A DNA stretch of 31,874 nt, taken from positions 1 through 31,874 of the forward strand of contig CANROV010000002.1 of NCBI GenBank assembly GCA_947632315.1, given 5' to 3'. The position numbers and the translations under genes are program-made. Within the stretch, counting starts at the first letter, position 1. Every line of letters begins with the position of its first letter. This document shows positions 24,014 to 31,874 of this stretch, one piece after another. The notes under the pieces were generated by a model that had not been told where the DNA came from, ran no database searches, and saw nothing but the letters and a program-made list of their open reading frames with translations. This stretch comes from Candidatus Gastranaerophilales bacterium. GTDB taxonomy: Bacteria; Cyanobacteriota; Vampirovibrionia; Gastranaerophilales; Gastranaerophilaceae.

Positions 24014-25609
24014 TTATCTGTCTAGTTTTGAAATTAATTCTTTACCGGCATAAATTTCAAATTTCGTTTGGCTTAACATATAAGTTTCAGCAATCAAAAG
24101 TGCAGTAGGAACAAGAGCAGCAAGAAAACTTAAAAACATACCGCTGAAATCTTTTCCCATTTCCTGCATAAAATAAGAAATGTTCATTGAAAATTCAATA
24201 AATACAATACATAAACCTATTGTATATGAACGGCGCATATCGGTATCCAGTTTACGTACTCCTTCAAGTCCGTATATTTCAACACCGTGCTGTAAATAAT
24301 TACTGAATCCGTCATTCTTTATTACATTAGAAGCTTGGACTTTTTTACTGCATAAAAATGCATTAACATAAGCAAAAAATGCAAAAATAATCATAAAAGT
24401 AGCTAATGTTAAAAACATAGGACTGAATCTTAAACCTGAAATTCTTATCCAGCCTGCTATTTCAGGGAAACACATCGCTAAAGTGTTAGATACACCATAT
24501 GCCAAAAATGGCGCCGTTATTATCCCCAATATAATTTCTCCGACAGATTTTAGTTGAAGATTAAATAAAGAATCTTTTATATTTGTTATTTTACTGTCGG
24601 TTAAATTATTAATATATCGTTCAATCCATTGTCTGTATTCTTTTATAACCGCTTCAAAATCTTCACGGTATTCATATTTGTTTAATTCTTTTGATATTTC
24701 AACGTTGTTGCTTTTAAAATAACCGCATGCCATTGAAAGTGTTATACATACTAACGTGAAGAATAATGACATAAATATTGCAAATAATGGCATTGTAGAT
24801 GGGGCGTAGTAGTATAACAGATTTATTAAGTATACTCCGCAGTAAAATATTACGGAAAGCGTTATCATAATTTTTTCTGCCAGTATATTAACCCGGCTTT
24901 CCTGATATAGCCTGTTTTGTAAATATAAATATACTCCCTGCTTCAATACTAAACCTATAGCGTATATTATTAGTGAATATATTAATAAAAGTTTTATGTT
25001 AACAGGCATGTGTATGATTAAAACGGAATCTTTTAAAGGAAGTCCCGTTAAATAATTCGATACTCCGAATGCCAATACAAGTGAAGCTAAATATAATACA
25101 ATGTGAATTAATATTCCTGACTTTGAATTCATTGAAAGTTTACGGGATAAATCATTTATATGATATCCTGTCTGCTTAACGATAGAAACTCTTGCCTGTT
25201 CTATTTCACCTTTTCTTTTTTCAATTTTAAGCCTTGCAGAAGTGTTTATACTGTCTCCGTAATAGTCTTTTAAATCTTGTTCCGTTAAATTTTCCTGAGT
25301 TATCTTTGTTGAAGCAAATTCTCCGTTTACTTTAATTAAAATAAACTCATCAGAATCCTTAACAAGCAGTCTGATTGATTTTTCAACTTCAACGGTCGGA
25401 GCTAAAGGCTCGCCTTTAAATAAAATATTTTTACAGTTAAATTGGTTTAAAATTGTACATTTATTTGATTTCGAATCATATTGAACCGTTAACATAAAGT
25501 CAAAGCCAAGATTAACAGAGTAATCAACTCCTTTTTTTGAAGAAATAGTCACAAGCGCTTTATCTTCAAATGTTTTTTCGCCTGATTTCGATATTATCGT
25601 AAATGACAT
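24014..25609 (-). CDS. Eight-helix membrane protein with beta-rich N-terminal head
   Basis: 531 residues. Residues 1-105 are strand-rich with no signal (VTISSKKGVDYSVNLG, FILIKVNGEF) and look FHA-like in length and pattern, without motifs I can confirm. Residues 110-160 are charged. Predicted helices lie at about 165-185, 205-225, 243-265, 275-297, 352-380, 397-417, 455-475 and 483-505, with an acidic loop at 300-350. It is the largest protein of the operon and the likely membrane core of any complex made by it. I do not recognise a family. Confidence 0.75.
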   Translation of the reverse strand: MSFTIISKSGEKTFEDKALVTISSKKGVDYSVNLGFDFMLTVQYDSKSNKCTILNQFNCKNILFKGEPLAPTVEVEKSIRLLVKDSDEFILIKVNGEFASTKITQENLTEQDLKDYYGDSINTSARLKIEKRKGEIEQARVSIVKQTGYHINDLSRKLSMNSKSGILIHIVLYLASLVLAFGVSNYLTGLPLKDSVLIIHMPVNIKLLLIYSLIIYAIGLVLKQGVYLYLQNRLYQESRVNILAEKIMITLSVIFYCGVYLINLLYYYAPSTMPLFAIFMSLFFTLVCITLSMACGYFKSNNVEISKELNKYEYREDFEAVIKEYRQWIERYINNLTDSKITNIKDSLFNLQLKSVGEIILGIITAPFLAYGVSNTLAMCFPEIAGWIRISGLRFSPMFLTLATFMIIFAFFAYVNAFLCSKKVQASNVIKNDGFSNYLQHGVEIYGLEGVRKLDTDMRRSYTIGLCIVFIEFSMNISYFMQEMGKDFSGMFLSFLAALVPTALLIAETYMLSQTKFEIYAGKELISKLDR

Positions 25610-25618
25610 TATATTCTC

Positions 25619-26287
25619 CTATCTTCCGATTGCTTCCAATAATTTTCTTTGAGATTTATCAATGGTTTGTTCGTTGACAATAACAAGCTTCTTTTCGCCT
25701 AAAACAGGTGCTAATTTTGTTTTAACCAAATCCAATTTTTCGGGATGTGCATAAACAAACATCATGGAAATTTCAGGTATGTATTTTTTAACGTTTTCGA
25801 CGCTTTGAGGAAGTGTATCCCAGTTAATCTGCTTATTTACATCTCCTTCGTTTTCTAAGTCGCCGATTACAACAATAGAAGGAATATAACCTTCTTTATA
25901 CATAGTGATAGCGTGGTCAAACGATTTTTTTAAAGCTTCACCGTATGCGGTTCCGTATTCTTGCGTGTTTAATTTTGTAAACTCTTCAAGTGTTTTATTA
26001 ATTCCCGAATGATTAGTAGGTGAACCTTCATATATCAAATAAGATGTTTCTGATACTCTCAATATTTTTATCATATCTTCAGGGTCTAAAGCCGTGCATA
26101 ATGTCTTTAAATATTCAATTTCATCATTTAATTTATTTTGATTTGAAGCGGATGAATCAACTGCAAATATAACTGCTGCAGGTTTAAACTCGTCTATTTT
26201 TATATGTTTTAATAAAACAAATAATAATTTACCGATAACGCAAAGTGCTAATATTAAAATTCCTATTGTTATTAATTTTTTATTCAT
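25619..26287 (-). CDS. Membrane-anchored von Willebrand factor A protein
   Basis: 222 residues: a helix at 6-27, then a VWA domain with a complete DxSxS motif (FAVDSSAS, Asp44, Ser46, Ser48), an EYGTAYGEALK segment carrying the Thr, and VVIGDLENEGD for the third metal-binding loop. There are no Cys in the exported part, unlike the secreted VWA protein at 21259. It lies between the glycine-zipper protein and the eight-helix protein in the operon and probably scaffolds their assembly. Confidence 0.87.
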   Translation of the reverse strand: MNKKLITIGILILALCVIGKLLFVLLKHIKIDEFKPAAVIFAVDSSASNQNKLNDEIEYLKTLCTALDPEDMIKILRVSETSYLIYEGSPTNHSGINKTLEEFTKLNTQEYGTAYGEALKKSFDHAITMYKEGYIPSIVVIGDLENEGDVNKQINWDTLPQSVENVKKYIPEISMMFVYAHPEKLDLVKTKLAPVLGEKKLVIVNEQTIDKSQRKLLEAIGR

Positions 26288-26297
26288 ACTTAATCCT

Positions 26298-27356
26298 TTA
26301 ATAGCTTAAAACTACATCAATATTTTTTGTTAAAGTTACTTCAATTTGAGTGGAAGAAGGAATTTCAGCATCAACCCCTCTTTCAACGGTAGATGTGATA
26401 AGTGCTGTACCGCCTCCAAAACCTGCACCAATTGCAGCACCTTGCCATGCGGAAGTAATATCACCGCCTATTAAGCCTGCTAAAAACCCCACGCCTGCTC
26501 CAATTAAAGCAGAAGCCGCAGTATTGGAAATTAATTGCTCCGCTCTGCCTTCATCCGTTACATTAAAATTAATCGGTTTTGTTGTGATATCATAAGTTTT
26601 ACCGTCAGGCGTAACTATTTGATAAAATTGAAGCTCAACTTTACCGTTTCTTAATCCTCTTCTTGCACTTTGTGCTTCGGTTAATTCGCCATATAAAACA
26701 CTTCCTCTTTGAGCTATAACGAGATTATCTTTTGTTTTCCAATCGGTATTTAAAATTCCGGTAATTTTATCTCCTGCTGCAGCAGAGGCTGTATTAATGG
26801 CAGATTGTAAATATACGTCAAGATTATCGCCTTTTCCTACTTTACCTATAAACCCTTTCATTGTTGTGGGCGGAATATTTTCTTTTTCTGCGGATATTTT
26901 TTCTTCTTTTGAAATATTATTGGATACAGATGGTGTTTCAAAATTATATTCTTTCTTTTTTCCCGTAATTGTTTTATTTGCTATATTTTGAAAATTTGAT
27001 ATCAGCATAGAATCTTCAATTTCTTCATAACTGATATCATTCTTTTTTATGGTTTTTAATATTGCTTTGTTAAGTTTTTTGCTTTTAGTATTGGATTCAA
27101 AATAATAATAAAGATTTTTACCGTCACGCTCAAAGATAACTACTGCATATTCATTATTATTTTCATTGGATACGGCATAATAAGGATTAGTTTGTTTAAT
27201 TGTGTAATCTTTAGAAATCAAAATATTGTTAACAGGTCTTGAGGCTGTTTCTTTATCAATATTTTCAAGATAATATAATTTATTTAAAGCAAGAGCCGGA
27301 TTAATTGAAATAATTGAAAAAATAAATATGATTATTAAAACAAAAAAATTTTTCAT
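26298..27356 (-). CDS. Exported two-domain protein with glycine zipper, envelope family member 3
   Basis: 352 residues. A signal peptide ends at ALA (22-24). Residues 25-160 form an unrecognised polar domain. Residues 165-352 match the family of the proteins at 8499 and 9069: GDKITGILN, IAQRGSVLYGELTEA, VELQFYQIVTPDGKTYDI, and the last strand TQIEVTLTKNIDVVL. Inserted in this domain is a glycine zipper at about 283-320 (LIGAGVGFLAGLIGG and GAAIGAGFGGGTALI), a feature of proteins that insert into or span membranes. The glycine zipper suggests an outer-membrane or oligomeric component of the operon's system. Confidence 0.8.
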   Translation of the reverse strand: MKNFFVLIIIFIFSIISINPALALNKLYYLENIDKETASRPVNNILISKDYTIKQTNPYYAVSNENNNEYAVVIFERDGKNLYYYFESNTKSKKLNKAILKTIKKNDISYEEIEDSMLISNFQNIANKTITGKKKEYNFETPSVSNNISKEEKISAEKENIPPTTMKGFIGKVGKGDNLDVYLQSAINTASAAAGDKITGILNTDWKTKDNLVIAQRGSVLYGELTEAQSARRGLRNGKVELQFYQIVTPDGKTYDITTKPINFNVTDEGRAEQLISNTAASALIGAGVGFLAGLIGGDITSAWQGAAIGAGFGGGTALITSTVERGVDAEIPSSTQIEVTLTKNIDVVLSY

Positions 27357-27358
27357 TT

Positions 27359-27568
27359 TTATTTATTCTCCTTAATTTCCATTGTTGTTACCTGCTTTAT
27401 AGCTTCAGAACTTCCGTCTGATTTTATTTTAAGAAAATATTCGACTACATCGATACTGAACGGTTTATGTATTTGAGGCTTAAATAGTAATACGCATACC
27501 GAAGAAAGTATGATAAATGTTATCATTGTTAAAATTATTGATTTAATTAGTGTATTATATTTATCCAT
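27359..27568 (-). CDS. Small membrane protein, first gene of the envelope operon
   Basis: 69 residues: short basic N-terminus, one helix at about 8-29, then a polar tail. The next gene begins 2 bases after its stop. Its place as the first gene suggests a small subunit of the same complex. No family is recognised. A minus-strand TATAAT at 27599-27604 could serve the operon, with a poor -35. Confidence 0.6.
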   Translation of the reverse strand: MDKYNTLIKSIILTMITFIILSSVCVLLFKPQIHKPFSIDVVEYFLKIKSDGSSEAIKQVTTMEIKENK

Positions 27569-27750
27569 TACATAACTTTCAAATAATTATTAATTAGATT
27601 ATACAATAAAACATGTTTAACTAACTATAATATTAATATTTATTTTCAGCTTTTAACAAATAAAAAAATAGTCTTTTATTTTAAACATAATACGTAGAAA
27701 AAAAAGAAAAAGCCGTTTAATATGTAATTGTTTAAAATGGAGGGAAAAAT

Positions 27751-27855
27751 ATGTATAAATTATTAATTTTAGGTGCAATGGTAGGTATAGGAATGGGCGT
27801 TGCAAAATTTATGAAAAAAAATAAAAAAGAAGAAATGCCTGCTTCCGAAAACTAA
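27751..27855 (+). CDS. 34-residue membrane microprotein
   Basis: The frame encodes MYKLLILGAMVGIGMGVAKF then a Lys-rich end (KKNKKEEMPASEN). A strong GGAGG lies at 27739-27743, 7 bases before the ATG. The glycine-rich helix followed by lysines is typical of single-helix microproteins in the inner membrane. A hairpin terminator follows at 27888. It stands alone, so its partner is unknown. Confidence 0.62.
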   Translation: MYKLLILGAMVGIGMGVAKFMKKNKKEEMPASEN

Positions 27856-27887
27856 TGGTATAGGTATAGATAGAGTAAAAAATAAAT

Positions 27888-27915
27888 AATAAGCTGACTG
27901 TAAAGCCAGCTTATT
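27888..27915 (+). terminator. Hairpin terminator after the microprotein gene
   Basis: 12-base arms with one mismatch around a GTAA loop, followed by a T-rich stretch, 32 bases after the stop at 27855. Confidence 0.6.
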
Positions 27916-28005
27916 AAATTTTATAATTTTGTAAATTTTAGAAATTTATATAACAAAAAAAAATATTTTTATTTTTAATACTTTTGTAAAAATAAAGGAA
28001 TGGTT

Positions 28006-28476
28006 ATGATTTCAAAAGTGCAAAATTGTACAATTTCACCTTCATTCGGATTCGCAAAGCTGAATGAAACCGGAAGAAATGCGGCAGAAAAATTTGGCTT
28101 GGCCGAAAATAAATTTTTAAATGATAAATTATACCGTAAACAGAGGTTTTTTCAATCATCAGCATTAACAAAAGCATTAGCACAAGGTGATTCATTTACG
28201 GATATATGTCAAAAGTACGGATGCAGTCAAATAGGGCGTGCAAATGCCAATTTTATTGAAACACAATTACTTTCTCATAAGTCTGACAGCGCAATAAAAT
28301 CTCTGCCGGCAGAACAAGTTAAAGAAGGTTTAATGGCTTTATATAATACTAATTATGATAATCCAGATTTGTCTAAATCAAATACAAAAGCATTATTAAA
28401 CTTGGTTAAATCATATATTGCACCTGAACAATATATTCAAAATATAGGACTTATCGAAGAAGGTGCTTATAAATAA
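28006..28476 (+). CDS. Small protein with N-terminal PSFG motif, unknown function
   Basis: 156 residues, no signal and no membrane segment. It opens MISKVQNCTISPSFGFAKL, sharing PSFG with the protein at 12610. The rest is helical and soluble: AAEKFGLAENKFL, ALTKALAQGDSFTDICQKYG and a C-terminal Leu-rich helix. The start at 28006 is taken because AAAGGA lies 6 bases before it; ATG 28000 would be too close. A strong palindromic terminator follows. The rest of the protein is not recognised. Confidence 0.72.
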   Translation: MISKVQNCTISPSFGFAKLNETGRNAAEKFGLAENKFLNDKLYRKQRFFQSSALTKALAQGDSFTDICQKYGCSQIGRANANFIETQLLSHKSDSAIKSLPAEQVKEGLMALYNTNYDNPDLSKSNTKALLNLVKSYIAPEQYIQNIGLIEEGAYK

Positions 28477-28496
28477 TATCGAGGAATGTAATATAA

Positions 28497-28528
28497 AAAA
28501 AAGAGTCCGAATATTCGGACTCTTTTTT
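28497..28528. terminator. Bidirectional terminator between convergent genes
   Basis: GAGTCCGAATATTCGGACTC is a perfect palindrome flanked by A and T runs on either side, so it can end transcripts from both strands. It overlaps the stop codon of the outer-membrane factor gene on the minus strand. Confidence 0.85.
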
Positions 28529-29879
28529 ATATTTGCCCTGCAACTGCTTTGTATAAGCCTATTTGATTAATAAAGTAATCAATTCTGTCAGATACAACAA
28601 GTTTTTGTGTAGAAAGTAAGTTTTCTTCTTTTTGAAGCAAATCAAGCTTAGAAATAATACCTTCTTTAAATTTCAGCTCGGTATAAGAAAAGTCTGATTG
28701 TTCAAGTTTATAACTTTCTAAGGTTTTAAGATATTTTTCATTATCAAGTTTAAGCGTGCAAAGTGCATCATTAATTTCTTGAATTGAAGTAAGATATGTT
28801 TTTTTGTATTTTTCAACAGCTTGATTGTATTTATTTTTTTGTAATTTTAAATTTGCAATTCTGCTTCCACCCGTAAATAAAGGTAAAAGAGCGCTTCCTC
28901 CTAACAGTGCAAGCGAATTAGTCCAATTCATTGATTTAAAAAATTCAGTTGAATTAAAACTTATTAAACCTAAAATATTGAAACTTGGTAAAAAATCTTT
29001 TTTCGCTGCTCTTATTTCAAGCCCCGTCTTTTTTAACATTAATTCCGCCGATAAATAATCAGGTCGGTTTTCTATAACTTCTGACGATATTGAATCAGGT
29101 ATCGGCTTATTAATTTTTATGTCATCAAAAGATATTCTTTTAAATTCTGTTTTATTTTCAGGGCTTTCGGCAATAAGAACGGCAAAAAGATTTAACAGTG
29201 TTTCACGATTTTTCTTTAAATCAGATAACTCGGCGTTAGCTCTGACATAAGCTTTATTTGCATTTACAGTATCTGCAGTTGAAATTAAACCTTGTTCGTT
29301 GCTAAGTTTCATTAAATCAAAAATTTGTTTCCTTGCTGTAATAATTTTATTTTGAATATCAATCAATTTGTCAAGTTTAATAATGTTATAATAAATAGAA
29401 CCAACCGCACTTGATATTGAAATAAAAGTGGCTCTTTCATTTTGCTTGGCTATATCTGTTAGTTTATCCATAGCCTTTGTTCTGTCACGATTTTTGCCGA
29501 ATATATCCGCTTCATAACTGGCGAATATAGGGACGGATATAAGTCCGTCAGAATTAGTTAAAGCAGGAAGCTTATATAAAGCAGGCACTGCGCCTACACC
29601 AACAGTCGGCATTTCTTTTGCACGCTTTAAATTTTTATTTTCCGTTGCCTCTTCTACTTGCAGTGTCGATATCTTTATATCGTGATTGTTTTGTAATGTT
29701 TTAACTATATATTCAAGTAAAATAGGGTCATCAAAGTCATTCCACCATTTAATATTTACATAAGAATTTATTGTGTCTTCATCAGTAATATGTTTTTTTG
29801 ACGCAAATGCACATGGTATGTTAAAAGAAATTATTGAAACTAAAATCAAAACTGAAGATAAAATTTTTTTAAATGTCAT
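28527..29879 (-). CDS. TolC/NodT-like outer-membrane efflux factor
   Basis: 450 residues. A signal peptide ends near AFA (residues 24-26). The body has the OEP pattern: two long helical repeats with strand pairs, including VGVGAVPALYKLPAL and SYEADIFGKNRDRTKAMD. The RPDYLSAELMLKKTGLEI, FLPSFNILG and TGGSRIANLKLQKNKYNQAVEKY blocks are typical of the RND/NodT factors. It forms the outer-membrane tunnel for exporters. The divergent emrA-emrB genes across a 107-base spacer make it the natural third part of that pump. The Cys in the signal region (NIPC) is not a lipobox. Confidence 0.92.
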   Translation of the reverse strand: MTFKKILSSVLILVSIISFNIPCAFASKKHITDEDTINSYVNIKWWNDFDDPILLEYIVKTLQNNHDIKISTLQVEEATENKNLKRAKEMPTVGVGAVPALYKLPALTNSDGLISVPIFASYEADIFGKNRDRTKAMDKLTDIAKQNERATFISISSAVGSIYYNIIKLDKLIDIQNKIITARKQIFDLMKLSNEQGLISTADTVNANKAYVRANAELSDLKKNRETLLNLFAVLIAESPENKTEFKRISFDDIKINKPIPDSISSEVIENRPDYLSAELMLKKTGLEIRAAKKDFLPSFNILGLISFNSTEFFKSMNWTNSLALLGGSALLPLFTGGSRIANLKLQKNKYNQAVEKYKKTYLTSIQEINDALCTLKLDNEKYLKTLESYKLEQSDFSYTELKFKEGIISKLDLLQKEENLLSTQKLVVSDRIDYFINQIGLYKAVAGQI

Positions 29880-29919
29880 TAAATACTCCCTTGAAATCCC
29901 AATTGATGTATTAAATTAT

Positions 29920-29951
29920 TTGCCAATATATTAATATCATATTAATATATT
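29920..29951 (+). promoter_or_regulatory. Palindromic candidate operator over the emrA promoter
   Basis: 29925-29951 is a perfect inverted repeat with 13-base AT-only arms around a single C. TTGCCA at 29920-29925 and TAATAT at 29943-29948, 17 apart, could be the emrA promoter, which the palindrome covers. It lies between the divergent outer-membrane factor and emrA genes. No regulator gene is adjacent. Confidence 0.5.
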
Positions 29952-29986
29952 TATAGGGTAAAATCAAATATAAGAAGATTAGGTTT

Positions 29987-30958
29987 ATGGAAAATAACGA
30001 AGAAAAAAAAGCAAAAAAGAATAAAAGTATAATAATACTTCTTTCAATTATTGCGGTAATTATAGGAATTGTATATTATTTAAATTCTTTAAGGTATGAA
30101 ACTACTGATGACGCTTATATAGATGGTGATATTGTTCAAGTATCCGCTAAGGTTTCAGGACAGGTTGAAGAAATTTTTATTCAGGATAATCAAAAAATAA
30201 AAGAGGGCGATGTAATCGCTAAAATTGATGATACTGATTATAAAGTTAAATTTGAACAAGCACAAGCTTTATATGAAAAAGCATTGTATGCTCAAAAAGT
30301 AGCAAAAGCAAAATTGGATGCTGTTAATTCCGAAATATCATTAGCTCAAAAAGATTTGGAACGTTATCAAAATTTATATAAAGCGGGTGCTGTATCTCAG
30401 CAGACATTGGATAGTGCAAAAACCAGATATGACGATACAAAAGCAAAACTTCTTTCTGCTGAGGAAGATATTTTATCTAATACTAATGATAAAGTGGCTG
30501 ATGCTAATTTGAGAGTATTGAAAGCACAAAGAGATCAGGCTGATTTGTATTTAAAATATACTCAAGTTATTGCGCCGAATTCAGGAACCGTAACTAATAA
30601 AAATGTGGATAAGGGGAAATATATTCAAGCAGGTCAGCCTTTATTTATGCTTGTTAGTGATAATTACTGGATAGAAGCAAATTTCAAAGAAAATCAAGTC
30701 GGGAAAATGAAACCCGGTCAGGATGTTGAAATTAAAATTGACGCTTATCCGAATAAAAAATTTAAAGGGAAAATTGACAGTATACAAAAAGCTTCAGGGG
30801 CAAAGTCCAGTCTGTTTCCTCCTGAAAATGCCGTCGGTTCTTTTGTAAAAATAGTTCAAAGAATTCCTGTTAAAATTATTTTTACCGAAGATATTAATCT
30901 TGATGAATATAATATTGCAGCAGGCATGAGTGTCGAACCAAAAGTAAGAGTTAAATAA
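29987..30958 (+). CDS. emrA: EmrA/HlyD-family membrane fusion protein
   Basis: 323 residues. A basic N-terminus and one membrane helix (14-33) are followed by TTDDAYIDGDIV, the family's opening segment. Then comes a lipoyl-like half domain, a coiled-coil hairpin (about 80-190), the returning lipoyl half (APNSGTVTNKNVDKGKYIQAGQPL) and a beta-barrel end with the IDAYPNKKFKGKI segment. It joins the inner-membrane exporter encoded just downstream to a TolC-type tunnel. Its stop overlaps the start of emrB by one base. Confidence 0.95.
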   Translation: MENNEEKKAKKNKSIIILLSIIAVIIGIVYYLNSLRYETTDDAYIDGDIVQVSAKVSGQVEEIFIQDNQKIKEGDVIAKIDDTDYKVKFEQAQALYEKALYAQKVAKAKLDAVNSEISLAQKDLERYQNLYKAGAVSQQTLDSAKTRYDDTKAKLLSAEEDILSNTNDKVADANLRVLKAQRDQADLYLKYTQVIAPNSGTVTNKNVDKGKYIQAGQPLFMLVSDNYWIEANFKENQVGKMKPGQDVEIKIDAYPNKKFKGKIDSIQKASGAKSSLFPPENAVGSFVKIVQRIPVKIIFTEDINLDEYNIAAGMSVEPKVRVK

Positions 30959-31874
30959 TGTCAGAAAATATTACTTCAAATGAAGAATGGACACCGAAAT
31001 TTAATCCTTGGATAGTGTCAGTTCCAATAATTGGTGCGGCATTTATGTTTGTACTTGATGAAACAATAGCAAACGTTGCACTTTTACATATGGCTGGGAG
31101 CTTTAGTGCTTCAAGAGAAGAAGCACTATGGATATTAACCAGCTATTTAATAGCTTCGGGAATAATTATTCCCGCTGTTGATTGGTTCTGCAAGTTAATG
31201 GGCAGAAAAGCATTCTTTACGTTCAGCGTATTATTATTTGTATGTTCATCATTTTTATGCGGTATTTCAAATTCATTGGGAATGATGATATTTGCAAGGA
31301 TATTGCAAGGTTTTGGCGGGGGAGCATTACTTCCTTTAGCACAGGCAATTTTACTTGAGAATTTCTCAATACGGGAACGTGGAAAAGCGATGTCGCTTTT
31401 TGGCATGGTTGTTGTAATTGCTCCGATTATCGGGCCTGTTTTAGGCGGATGGATTACGGATAATTTTAATTGGTCTTGGATATTTTTTATAAATATTCCT
31501 ATTGGTGTAGTGACTTTGATATTAATAAAATATTTGCTTGAAGATCCGCCTTATGCTATGAAACAAAAAAATGTCAGAATTGATACTATAGGATTTTTCC
31601 TTTTAACTATATGGCTTGTAACTCTGCAAATAATTTTGGATAAAGGTAATAATGCCGATTGGTTTCAAGCTGCGTGGGTGAGAAGAACAGCTGTAATTTG
31701 TGTTATTTCAGCAGTGTTTTTCTTCGTTTCTCAATTAACAAGAAAAAATACACTTGTAGATTTAAGCGTGTTTAAAGATAAGAATTTTTCATTGGGTACA
31801 TTAGTGCAGGTGGTTGTAAATTTGGTGCTTTTGGCTTCAATGGCGATATTACCTCAATTTCTGCAAACATTAAT
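30958..31874 (+). CDS. emrB: EmrB/QacA-type MFS exporter, 3' end cut by window
   Basis: The frame is open from ATG 30958 to the window end (305 codons), with the stop outside. Motifs of the 14-helix DHA2 drug/proton antiporters are present: LDETIANVALL in helix 1, the loop FCKLMGRKAFF after helix 2, RILQGFGGGALLPLAQA in helix 4, and APIIGPVLGGWITDNFNW in helix 5. It would export hydrophobic compounds using the proton gradient and pass them through EmrA and the TolC-like protein. The ATG overlaps the emrA stop, so the two are coupled. Confidence 0.95.
   Translation, partial: MSENITSNEEWTPKFNPWIVSVPIIGAAFMFVLDETIANVALLHMAGSFSASREEALWILTSYLIASGIIIPAVDWFCKLMGRKAFFTFSVLLFVCSSFLCGISNSLGMMIFARILQGFGGGALLPLAQAILLENFSIRERGKAMSLFGMVVVIAPIIGPVLGGWITDNFNWSWIFFINIPIGVVTLILIKYLLEDPPYAMKQKNVRIDTIGFFLLTIWLVTLQIILDKGNNADWFQAAWVRRTAVICVISAVFFFVSQLTRKNTLVDLSVFKDKNFSLGTLVQVVVNLVLLASMAILPQFLQTL

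Overview
The window is AT-rich chromosomal DNA from a diderm (outer-membrane) bacterium. It encodes a MurE with the meso-diaminopimelate signature, two penicillin-binding proteins, a TonB/ExbB/ExbD set, a TolC-like outer-membrane factor and an EmrA/EmrB exporter. The base composition, a pilin-like protein and short proteins with an N-terminal PSFG motif make me suspect a gut Gastranaerophilales (Melainabacteria/Vampirovibrionia, the non-photosynthetic sister group of Cyanobacteria). That is an inference from style; no rRNA gene is present to confirm it. I saw no tRNA, rRNA, CRISPR array, transposase or prophage.

Layout. Positions 1-5453 (+): the end of a FtsI-type transpeptidase, then murE, gpsA and a TPR plus family-41 glycosyltransferase, closely spaced. 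5583-7682 (+): a class A PBP. 7686-8405 (-): a BioD-like ligase. 8499-9698 (+): two secreted proteins of a shared family. 9715-12608 (+): a promoter followed by tonB-exbB-exbD-exbD. 12610-14963 (-): a compressed operon with overlapping ends, made of a Nudix hydrolase, a HAD phosphatase, ispF and a small PSFG-motif protein. 15007-16424 (+): a coupled pair, an Fe-S ATPase activase of the HgdC/BadF type and a compact partner protein. 16543-18820 (-): a small accessory patch with a lipoprotein-like gene, an XRE regulator, a pilin-like protein and a frameshifted KPxIYLY-family gene. The promoter of that last gene carries a ten-base G tract, and the C-terminal coding end of the family is present a second time as an inverted relic. 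18849-21152 (-): a GGDEF-EAL protein whose cyclase half is degenerate. 21259-22167 (+): a secreted VWA protein. 22164-27568 (-): six tightly packed genes for envelope proteins. 27751-28476 (+): two small genes. 28527-31874: a divergent TolC-like gene and emrA-emrB, the latter cut by the window end.

The best candidates for undescribed biology are: (1) the six-gene envelope operon at 22164-27568 with its convergent VWA neighbour, which combines two TonB-C proteins (one with a zinc ribbon), two VWA proteins, an eight-helix membrane protein with a beta-rich head, and a secreted glycine-zipper protein; (2) the activase pair at 15007-16424; and (3) the likely phase-variable KPxIYLY/pilin-like cassette at 17270-18820. 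Several genes also lack a ribosome binding site and have a -10-like box exactly 6 bases before the ATG, which suggests leaderless mRNAs.
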